Both the position numbers and the translations under genes were made by a program. DNA of 10,940 nucleotides from CAZAPV01 sp964487195 (lineage in GTDB: Bacteria > Patescibacteriota > Patescibacteriia > SG8-24), in NCBI GenBank assembly GCA_964487195.1, contig CAZAPV010000030.1, positions 1-10,940 of the forward strand, read 5' to 3'. Within the stretch, counting starts at the first letter, position 1; every line of letters begins with the position of its first letter. Below the pieces are notes generated by a model that saw only the letters and a program-made list of their open reading frames with translations, had not been told where the DNA came from and ran no database searches. Shown piece after piece: positions 6,376-10,940 of the stretch.

Positions 6376-6395
6376 GCAGAAAGAGATCCGGTCAA
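6367..6395 (-). promoter_or_regulatory. promoter of the BlaI-M56-DsbA operon
   Basis: Minus-strand TTGACC (6395-6390), 17 bases, TACACT (6372-6367), ending twelve bases before the ATG at 6354. The expected start of transcription is five to six bases from the ATG. The -35 is the end of a CTTTTTTGACC run. That T-run also follows a weak four-pair hairpin, CCAC/GTGG (6405-6415), which may be a poor terminator for the upstream hydrolase gene. Confidence 0.6.
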
Positions 6396-6400
6396 AAAAG

Positions 6401-6409
6401 TTATCCACA
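6401..6409 (+). other. perfect DnaA-box match
   Basis: TTATCCACA, the consensus DnaA-binding nine-mer, lies in the 71-base gap between the hydrolase and the BlaI-like gene. It is a single exact copy and no cluster or AT-rich unwinding region is present, so this is not an origin. It may be chance or a site for DnaA-linked regulation. Confidence 0.3.
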
Positions 6410-6425
6410 CCGTGGCCGAATGTTC

Positions 6426-7295
6426 TCACTTGGAAAGAGAGCGGTCGAAAAATTGCTGGAGCCGCGCGGCGAACTGGACGCCCTCGGGCTCGCCGACCGC
6501 GGTCGGGATGAAAAATTCCGCGGCAGGATCGCCGGCGAGCGCCGTTTTGATCCGCGCAAAATGCTCCGGAGAGATCACCTCGCCGTCCGCGGAACCGATG
6601 AGCAGCACCGGGACGCGTGTCCGATGCACCGCGGCCTCCGGCGACACCGCGGCGACGTCGATGCCGAGCGCGTACTTCGCGACCTGTTCCGTCGCCCACG
6701 CGAGCGCGGGCGCGATCGGACCGAACATCCGGTATTGCGCCAGAAAAAACGGGTGGAGGTCCGCGTACGGCGATTCCGCGACGACCGCGGCGATGTCGTT
6801 CGTGCGGTCCAGCGTCATGAGTGCGATCGCCGCCCCGATGTCGTTGCCATAGATCCCGATGATCGTCATCCCGCGCGATTTGAGATACGCGATCGCCGCG
6901 AGCGCGTCGTTCGTCTCCTTCGCGCCGAGCGACGTGTATGCGCCGCCGCTCCCGCCGAAGTAGCGGAAATCCACAAGCAGTACGTTGTACGTGCGTGCAA
7001 GAAACGCGACGCGGGGAAGAATGTCGCTCTTTTCGTGCGGATACCCGTGCAGTGCGATGACCGCCGACTTCGTCGGTGCGGCGGCCGGCACGTACCATGC
7101 GGCGAGCCGCACCCCGTCCGCGGTCTCGAATGAGACGTTTTCGTACGAAAGATGGAAATTGGCGGGCGTCGCCTCCCCGCCGATCTTCTCCGGCCGCACA
7201 AGCGCGTACGTCCCGATCGCCGCCACCGCGCCGAGCAGCGCGACAACGGTAATGACGATCAACGCAAACGCCTTCACGGCGGATTTTATGGTCAT
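6426..7295 (-). CDS. membrane-anchored alpha/beta-hydrolase fold protein with altered catalytic residues
   Basis: A 289-residue protein with an N-terminal membrane anchor (about 9-33) and an alpha/beta-hydrolase domain. The oxyanion region HGYPHEKSD (83-91) and the 'LLVDFRYFGGSGG' segment (106-118) are typical of the group that includes YfhR- and ABHD13-like proteins. At the nucleophile elbow, where the family has G-x-S-x-G, the sequence is G-N-D-I-G with Asp152 in place of Ser; the codon is GAC. The acid Asp237 (GSADGEV) is kept. At the place of the catalytic His the sequence is 'IPTAVGEPEGV', with no His. Serine-hydrolase chemistry is therefore unlikely. The ATG at 7295 was chosen because TAGGAAAT just before it gives an AGGA ribosome binding site that overlaps the archease-like stop codon, indicating translational coupling. 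Confidence 0.85.
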   Translation of the reverse strand: MTIKSAVKAFALIVITVVALLGAVAAIGTYALVRPEKIGGEATPANFHLSYENVSFETADGVRLAAWYVPAAAPTKSAVIALHGYPHEKSDILPRVAFLARTYNVLLVDFRYFGGSGGAYTSLGAKETNDALAAIAYLKSRGMTIIGIYGNDIGAAIALMTLDRTNDIAAVVAESPYADLHPFFLAQYRMFGPIAPALAWATEQVAKYALGIDVAAVSPEAAVHRTRVPVLLIGSADGEVISPEHFARIKTALAGDPAAEFFIPTAVGEPEGVQFAARLQQFFDRSLSK

Positions 7296-7300
7296 ATTTC

Positions 7301-7711
7301 CTACGCCCCGACGGCGATCGTCGCCTCCCACTCCCCTTCTTCGTTCTTTTCCACGGGGATGGTACGGAGCGCCACGGTCTTGATCGTCGAAATAGAGCCG
7401 CTCGCGGCTCGGCCGACGAACATCCCTTCGGCTTTCTTGTCGGTGATCAGCGTGAATCGGATATCGTCGTACGCCTCACCGCGTTCGGCCGCAACTGCGC
7501 GAGCGCGCTCCAGCGTCTCGACGAGGAGCTTCGGAAAATCGTCCGCCTCGACGGAAAACGGCCGTTCGCTTTTTTCTTCCGATGCCGTCAGTTGCGGTTC
7601 GGCGACCGCGAACATCCCTTGCAGCGCGGCGATCACGAGGCCGGCGCGCGTGCCGGCGTGCGCGCGCACCGCGACGTCGCCGTTCTCGCGAAGAATCTCA
7701 AATCCTTTCAT
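7301..7711 (-). CDS. archease-like protein
   Basis: A 136-residue protein whose pattern resembles archease, the small metal-binding partner that activates the RNA ligase RtcB. The N-terminus 'FEILRENGDVAVRAHAGT' corresponds to the archease 'HTADVGIRAYG' segment, with Asp12 kept. 'VEADDFPKLLVETLERA' (54-70) matches the 'GEDLEELLV.WL' segment. 'ISTIKTVALRTIPV' (107-120) matches the 'IKAVTYH' strand. Archeases usually end with an Asp of the calcium site (often '..DV' or '..DI'), but this protein ends 'EATIAVGA' and lacks it, and the His of 'HTAD' is Asn. No rtcB is in the window. It starts 31 bases after the DoxX gene, with only a weak GGGA upstream of the ATG. Assignment is by pattern and the function is tentative. 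Confidence 0.65.
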   Translation of the reverse strand: MKGFEILRENGDVAVRAHAGTRAGLVIAALQGMFAVAEPQLTASEEKSERPFSVEADDFPKLLVETLERARAVAAERGEAYDDIRFTLITDKKAEGMFVGRAASGSISTIKTVALRTIPVEKNEEGEWEATIAVGA

Positions 7712-7742
7712 ACGTTCCCATGGAAGGAATCGCGGTCACCGC

Positions 7743-8159
7743 TTAGGAAAGGCCGAAGATGACGCGGTCGAGACTGTAGATGCCCGGACCGAGGAAGACG
7801 AGCGCGAGCGCGGCGCAGAAAATCAGGAAATCGAGTTCCCAGCCGGTCCTGTTCTCGGCCATGAACGGCACTTTCCAGACGCGCAGTTTATAGGACAGCG
7901 CGCCAACCATTACGAGTCCGAGACCGACCGCCGCGAGCTGGGTCAGGAAGCCTACGAACACCGCGACCGCGCCGAGCGGTTCGACGATCGAGAGAACTCG
8001 CATCATCCGGACCATGTTCGACGGGGTCTGCCCGGCGACCTCCGGCTGCCACAGTTTGCGCTTCCCCGTGCCGTGCACCCAGAAAATCGCCGCGAGCGCG
8101 ACGCGCAGGGCGAGCAGCCCGACATCCGATAAATTATGGAGCTGAAGAAAAATTTGCAT
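7743..8159 (-). CDS. DoxX-family membrane protein
   Basis: A 138-residue protein with four predicted membrane segments (about 12-29, 55-72, 74-91 and 110-126). The DoxX pattern is seen in 'LALRVALAAIFWVHGTGK' (16-33), an early helix followed by a small polar loop. 'GWELDFLIFCAALALVFLGPGIYSLDRVI' begins the last helix and leads into the usual 'G.G.YSLD' end. DoxX proteins are often linked to redox or thiol stress, but the biochemical role of most, including this one, is unknown. It is the first gene of a likely operon with the archease-like and hydrolase genes. A CATACT box at 8192-8187 could be its -10, with a 17-base gap to a T-rich -35 substitute. No good Shine-Dalgarno sequence is visible before the ATG. 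Confidence 0.88.
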   Translation of the reverse strand: MQIFLQLHNLSDVGLLALRVALAAIFWVHGTGKRKLWQPEVAGQTPSNMVRMMRVLSIVEPLGAVAVFVGFLTQLAAVGLGLVMVGALSYKLRVWKVPFMAENRTGWELDFLIFCAALALVFLGPGIYSLDRVIFGLS

Positions 8160-8205
8160 ATGCGTTACTTTTTAAGTTCTCGTGTCAGTATGGCAGAAAA
8201 ACAGT

Positions 8206-8233
8206 AAAAGAAAAACCCCATTAGAACGGGGTT
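8206..8233 (-). terminator. intrinsic terminator of the 123-residue gene
   Basis: Minus-strand AACCCC (8233-8228), eight-base loop, GGGGTT (8219-8214), then the T-rich tail TTTTTCTTTTAC. It begins one base past the stop codon at 8235-8237. Its tail supplies the T-rich stretch upstream of the candidate DoxX -10 box. Confidence 0.8.
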
Positions 8234-8234
8234 C

Positions 8235-8606
8235 TCAGTTGATTGATCCGCTTACAGGAAGCACCTGCACGCCGTTGATCGAAACTTTCTTCGTGGTCGA
8301 GAGAGTCAGATGACCGACCTCGATCTGATGGCCGATCCCGATCCAACCGGTGCGCAGCCAGCTCGTACCGGCGAGCGCGCTCCCCTGCAGGCACACCTCG
8401 ATCGGTTCCGTGATGTGCGGACCGTCGCTCGTCGCGCGCACCCGCTGCCGCTCCGGATCGAGCAGCTCGAAACGATACCGGTGATTGCACGTCTCCACCT
8501 CGATCATGTCGCCGGCGTCGAGATCCTTGATATGGATACCGTGCTGCGCGGCGATCTGCGCGAAGAACGCGTCGCGGTCCTTGATAATGGGACGTTTCTC
8601 GGACAT
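8235..8606 (-). CDS. small uncharacterised protein with a beta-rich domain
   Basis: A 123-residue protein with no signal peptide or membrane segment. Residues 1-32 are helical and charged. From about 33 onward it looks like a compact beta domain: 'DMIEVETCNHRYRFELL' (33-49), 'GSALAGTSWLRTGWIGIGHQIEV' (75-97, in two strands) and 'LTLSTTKKVSINGVQVLPV'. I associate the 'IEV.T.N..Y' start, glycine-rich middle and final 'T..V..I.V' with short conserved hypothetical proteins, but no function is known to me. The ATG at 8606 is well supported by AAGGAG six bases upstream. The gene has its own promoter and its own terminator, so it is likely monocistronic. Confidence 0.8.
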   Translation of the reverse strand: MSEKRPIIKDRDAFFAQIAAQHGIHIKDLDAGDMIEVETCNHRYRFELLDPERQRVRATSDGPHITEPIEVCLQGSALAGTSWLRTGWIGIGHQIEVGHLTLSTTKKVSINGVQVLPVSGSIN

Positions 8607-8642
8607 GATCTTCTCCTTGCATCCACGAAAAGAACCGCACTT

Positions 8643-8671
8643 ATCTCACTCCGATCGGACAGCGGTGTCAA
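8643..8671 (-). promoter_or_regulatory. candidate promoter of the 123-residue gene
   Basis: Minus-strand TTGACA (8671-8666), a perfect -35 that overlaps the TGA stop of the FemAB-like gene. The base at 17 spacing is TGAGAT (8648-8643), a poor -10; GATAAG at 20 spacing is a better match but too far away. This leader would be about 30 bases and holds the Shine-Dalgarno sequence AAGGAG (8618-8613). Confidence 0.4.
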
Positions 8672-9495
8672 CCAGCGAAGCGGATCAACGGCCGGGGGTA
8701 GCGGATCAGGTGCACGCCGAATTGGCTTTTGAAACGGGAAAATCCGCGCCAGGAACGCGGGTCGCCGGGCGCCCAGAACAGTCCGAAGTCGAGAAAACGG
8801 ACGCCGCGCTCGAGCGACGTTTGGAACCAGCGATCGATCAGCCCGACGCCGGCGGAAGATTTTTCCGCGCCGCGGTGCAGGAACGACATCAGGTGGATCG
8901 ATTGGACGATCTCCGGGACGTCGATGACGGCGAGCCCCGCTTCGATGACGCCGCCCGGCCGACGCGCGGCGATCAGCCGCACGCGGCCGCCATGGCTGCG
9001 GATTTTCTCTTTCAGGATCGTGGCGAACGAAAGCCGGAGCGCGACGTCCTGCCGCGACGCGGCGTGCGCTTGCAAAAATTGCTCGGCCGACGGTTCGACG
9101 ATCTCCCATTCCCCGACCGCAACCCGTTTCCGCCACTGCGCCGCGTGCCGACGCGCATGCGGCGACCACGCCGCCTCGTACCCTGGCGCGAGCGTCGCAA
9201 TGCCGGTCATCCGGACGCTCATGTCGCTCCACGCGCGCCACCAACCGCGCGGGACGTCCTGCCGCGCGATCCGCTGCCAGATCACCATCCGGCGCGGCCC
9301 CGCCGCGATCGCCGGTTCGACGTCGGTCGTATATTTTTCAAAACGGAACGGCCCGTGCCGCCACCGCGTCCCCCATGCGCCCGGCGCGCCGACAACTTCG
9401 GAACGCGGATCCGCCGCGCATTCCCGCGCGAAATATTCTCGGCACTGCTTGTACGGAACGTACGCTTCCGGCAGCGGCGCGGCTCTCTCATGCAT
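8668..9495 (-). CDS. FemAB/GNAT-fold acyl- or aminoacyl-transferase-like protein
   Basis: A 275-residue cytosolic protein. The C-terminal half has the clearest signature: 'GVGLIDRWFQTSLERGVRFLDFG' (216-238, in two pieces) followed by 'APGDPRSWRGFSRFKSQFG' (242-260). This is the pattern of FemAB-like GNAT domains, in which the last strand carries 'F..FK..FG'. The N-terminal half is weakly conserved and may be a degenerate first GNAT domain. FemAB relatives transfer amino acids to the peptidoglycan peptide bridge or acyl groups to polysaccharides, but the substrate here cannot be told. The ATG at 9495 has a CATACT box eight bases upstream and no Shine-Dalgarno sequence. It follows the terminator of the TrpF-like gene, so it is a separate unit. 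Confidence 0.75.
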   Translation of the reverse strand: MHERAAPLPEAYVPYKQCREYFARECAADPRSEVVGAPGAWGTRWRHGPFRFEKYTTDVEPAIAAGPRRMVIWQRIARQDVPRGWWRAWSDMSVRMTGIATLAPGYEAAWSPHARRHAAQWRKRVAVGEWEIVEPSAEQFLQAHAASRQDVALRLSFATILKEKIRSHGGRVRLIAARRPGGVIEAGLAVIDVPEIVQSIHLMSFLHRGAEKSSAGVGLIDRWFQTSLERGVRFLDFGLFWAPGDPRSWRGFSRFKSQFGVHLIRYPRPLIRFAG

Positions 9496-9503
9496 ACGGC
9501 TTC

Positions 9504-9509
9504 AGTATG
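9504..9509 (-). promoter_or_regulatory. -10 box of the FemAB-like gene
   Basis: Minus-strand CATACT (9509-9504) ends eight bases before the ATG at 9495. The following bases, CATACTGAAGC, resemble those of the left-edge gene (TATACTGAACA). The -35 region is only T-rich (TTTTCC at 17 spacing) and is the tail of the preceding terminator. Confidence 0.4.
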
Positions 9510-9514
9510 CGGCC

Positions 9515-9553
9515 GTGGAAGAAAAAGGAAAACCCCGTCATGAAAACGGGGTT
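9515..9553 (-). terminator. intrinsic terminator of the TrpF-like gene
   Basis: Minus-strand AACCCCGT (9553-9546), seven-base loop, ACGGGGTT (9538-9531), then TTTTCCTTTTTCTT. The stem begins inside the TGA stop codon of the gene. The arm sequence AACCCC/GGGGTT is the same as in the terminator at 8214-8233. Confidence 0.85.
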
Positions 9554-10326
9554 CAGGATACGCCGCGGCCGCACGCGACGATCGCCTCGCGGAGATAGCG
9601 GCGGACATACCCGTCGTGCAGCCGCTTGGCGGCCGGCAGCCGCAAACGGTTCTCCGCGTCGAACGACAGTGCCGGAAACTCGCGCACGAGCGGTTCCATC
9701 ACCGTTCTGACATTGTCCGGCGCGAGACCGCCGGCGACGCCGAGGCCGAGCCCGCGCTCGGCGAGCGGCGCGAGCGCCTCGAGATGCGGCAGAAGCGTTA
9801 TCGCGTCTAGCGGGACGCCGCGGCCGCCGCTTCCGTCGAGCAGCGCGTGATCGACGAGACCGTCGTACTCCGCGACCTTGGCGGCGAGTTTCTCCGGCGA
9901 TCGCTCGACGATGTCGAACGCGCGGCTCCCGATCTGCAGCACGATCTTCAAATCCGGGTGCCGCTGCCGGAACAGTGCGAGATGCTCCCTGTCTGGCCAC
10001 GCGATGTTCAGCTGCACGCCGTGCAGGTACGGGCCGCCGAGCTGGGCGAGCCGCGTGAGCTGCACGGACAGTCCCGGCTGATCGTCCGTGGAATAGTGGA
10101 TCAGGTTGAATGCGTTCGGATGATCCGCGAAGACGTAGCCGATCCGTTCGATCGGCGGATACAGATCGCCGTGGCGCGTCCGTTCGCCCGTGAGCGTTTT
10201 CAATGACGCGAGCGCACCGATCATCACGCTACGCCGCGCGACATCGGCTCGCGCGATGAGCGGCAGGAGTCCGAGCACTTCGCGTTGCGCGGCAAATCCA
10301 GTGATGCCGATGTACTGTTTATGCAC
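9553..10326 (-). CDS. TrpF-like (phosphoribosylanthranilate isomerase-fold) TIM-barrel protein
   Basis: A 257-residue TIM-barrel protein resembling TrpF, which isomerises phosphoribosylanthranilate in tryptophan synthesis. Matches are the late barrel strands: 'HALLDGSGGRGVPLD' (160-174; Asp164 fits the catalytic acid), 'LGVAGGLAPDNV' (195-206, phosphate-binding) and 'LSFDAENRLR' (220-229) in place of the TrpF 'D.SSG.E'. At the first strand TrpF has K-x-C-G with a catalytic cysteine, while this protein has 'YIGITGF' with Thr9, so normal TrpF activity is doubtful. There is an extra insertion with 'HGVQLNIAWPD' (102-112). No other trp genes are nearby. The start is GTG at 10326, chosen for AGGAGG five bases upstream; an ATG two bases earlier is out of frame. 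Its function may differ from TrpF. Confidence 0.7.
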   Translation of the reverse strand: MHKQYIGITGFAAQREVLGLLPLIARADVARRSVMIGALASLKTLTGERTRHGDLYPPIERIGYVFADHPNAFNLIHYSTDDQPGLSVQLTRLAQLGGPYLHGVQLNIAWPDREHLALFRQRHPDLKIVLQIGSRAFDIVERSPEKLAAKVAEYDGLVDHALLDGSGGRGVPLDAITLLPHLEALAPLAERGLGLGVAGGLAPDNVRTVMEPLVREFPALSFDAENRLRLPAAKRLHDGYVRRYLREAIVACGRGVS

Positions 10327-10354
10327 ATCCGCCTCCTTTCAAAGGGCTGGCGGG

Positions 10355-10383
10355 AACGTACCAACAACGGCCGTTGCGGTCAA
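10355..10383 (-). promoter_or_regulatory. promoter of the TrpF-like gene with palindrome in the spacer
   Basis: Minus-strand TTGACC (10383-10378), 17 bases, TACGTT (10360-10355) preceded by TGG (an extended -10). The spacer holds the perfect 12-base palindrome CAACGGCCGTTG (10365-10376), which could be a repressor site. The leader would be about 20 bases and includes AGGAGG (10337-10332). Confidence 0.5.
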
Positions 10384-10386
10384 ACA

Positions 10387-10415
10387 TTGACGACGGTTCG
10401 GAACCGACCTACCAT
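10387..10415 (+). promoter_or_regulatory. promoter of the plus-strand gene with palindrome in the spacer
   Basis: TTGACG (10387-10392), 17 bases, TACCAT (10410-10415). The spacer holds the inverted repeat CGGTTC-G-GAACCG (10394-10406). The -35 is three bases from the -35 of the divergent TrpF-like promoter. Transcription would start near 10422, leaving a short leader with the ribosome binding site GGAGG. Confidence 0.55.
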
Positions 10416-10443
10416 TGCATCGGCTCTTTGATCGGAGGAAACG

Positions 10444-10940
10444 ATGGACAACGTCGATGAGCGACGATTGCGGCTCCCCGCGCCGCTCGCCGTGATGCTG
10501 CGCGCGGTCGCGAGCGGATACGCGCCGAACCGGACGGATCGCATCGTGGAGAACGCGGAGATGGCGATCCAACGGAAAATCGGCTGCGGCATCAGCACGG
10601 ATGCGTTCGGATCGCAGTGGCCGGACGTCCCGCCGCGCATCCTCGCCGAACTGTGGCAGTGGATGGGCGAATCGCTCGCCTACGCAACCGAAAGCTGGGC
10701 GGCGCGGCTCCATATGGAACTGCGTTCCGCTCGATCGATCGAGCGTCGGTTCATCCATCTCTGGGAACTCGCGCCGGGGATCCGGCCGGATTGCATCGGC
10801 GTATACCTGCGATCGCTCATCGATGTCTGCTTCGCGCGCGTCCGCGTCGCGTGCGAAAAAGAACCGGGACCGTTCACGAGAACCGACGAAATGACGGCGC
10901 TCGTGGAATTCTTCACCGCCGCGGCCGAGGCCGCGCGAAA
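10444..10940 (+). CDS. unidentified gene running off the right edge
   Basis: An open frame from the ATG at 10444 continues for 165 codons to the window end without a stop. GGAGG (10434-10438), five bases before the ATG, and a promoter at 10387-10415 support it. The protein begins 'MDNVDERRLRLPAPLAVML', is rich in Arg, Glu and Ala, and appears mostly helical, with 'ELWQWMGESLAYATESW' near 79-95 and 'PDCIGVYLRSLIDVCFARVRVACEK' (two pieces) near 115-139. No signal peptide, membrane segment or known motif was recognised. The minus-strand frames over the same DNA have no comparable start signals. It is the only plus-strand gene and is divergent from the TrpF-like gene. Confidence 0.8.
   Translation, partial: MDNVDERRLRLPAPLAVMLRAVASGYAPNRTDRIVENAEMAIQRKIGCGISTDAFGSQWPDVPPRILAELWQWMGESLAYATESWAARLHMELRSARSIERRFIHLWELAPGIRPDCIGVYLRSLIDVCFARVRVACEKEPGPFTRTDEMTALVEFFTAAAEAAR

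Noticed and set aside
6401..6409. Replication origin
   Set aside because: There is only one exact DnaA box here plus a distant one-mismatch copy, with no dnaA, dnaN, parA or AT-rich unwinding element.
10339..10916. Minus-strand frames at the right edge
   Set aside because: They overlap the plus-strand gene, which has a promoter and ribosome binding site. The minus frames have neither, and their products are Arg/Ser-rich shadows.

Overview
The window is a compact, GC-rich stretch of bacterial chromosome with fourteen coding features. Thirteen lie on the minus strand. One, at the right edge, is on the plus strand. No rRNA, tRNA, CRISPR array, transposase or phage gene was seen, and no gene-free gap reaches 300 bases. 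The best guess for the host is a member of the Candidate Phyla Radiation (Patescibacteria), perhaps a GC-rich Parcubacteria-type lineage such as Uhrbacteria. This is inferred from the C-terminal domain of the trypsin-like protease, which ends in a 'TDPKVY...IRWV...DVPDAFFVNY' pattern I associate with secreted CPR proteins, from the small single-domain gene set, and from the short intergenic spaces. TGA serves as a stop in many genes, so the recoded CPR groups that read TGA as glycine are unlikely.

Layout from left to right: (1) the first 34 bases are probably the start of a minus-strand gene running off the window. (2) 148-1116 is a two-gene unit: a rhodanese-fold protein without its catalytic cysteine, then a membrane-anchored lysine-methyltransferase-like protein of the FAM173 type. 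(3) 1155-2306 is a secreted trypsin-like protease. (4) 2329-4122 is the translational GTPase TypA/BipA with a well-formed promoter. (5) 4209-6354 is a probable operon of a BlaI/MecI-type repressor, an M56 (BlaR1-like) membrane metalloprotease and a membrane-tethered DsbA-like oxidoreductase. A dyad overlaps its promoter and an intrinsic terminator ends it. (6) 6426-8159 is a probable operon of a DoxX membrane protein, an archease-like protein and an alpha/beta hydrolase lacking the usual catalytic residues. (7) 8235-8606 is a small uncharacterised protein. (8) 8668-9495 is a FemAB/GNAT-like transferase. (9) 9553-10326 is a TrpF-like TIM-barrel protein without the TrpF cysteine. (10) From 10444 to the right edge is an unrecognised plus-strand gene, divergent from the TrpF-like gene.

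The control signals are unusually regular. Six minus-strand genes that begin transcription units have a -10-like box ending only 6 to 12 bases before the start codon, with no usable Shine-Dalgarno sequence, which suggests leaderless or nearly leaderless mRNAs. Two inner operon genes (the methyltransferase and the hydrolase) and the genes at 8606, 10326 and 10444 instead have recognisable ribosome binding sites. Terminators are often joined directly to the next promoter: two junctions share the 11-mer TTTTGCGTTGA, and two other TTGACA boxes overlap the stop codon of the upstream gene. The divergent region at 10355-10415 has two back-to-back promoters, each with a palindrome inside its 17-base spacer.

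Four enzyme-like proteins here (rhodanese, alpha/beta hydrolase, archease-like, TrpF-like) lack or change residues normally needed for catalysis or metal binding. That makes the window of interest for divergent or repurposed folds.
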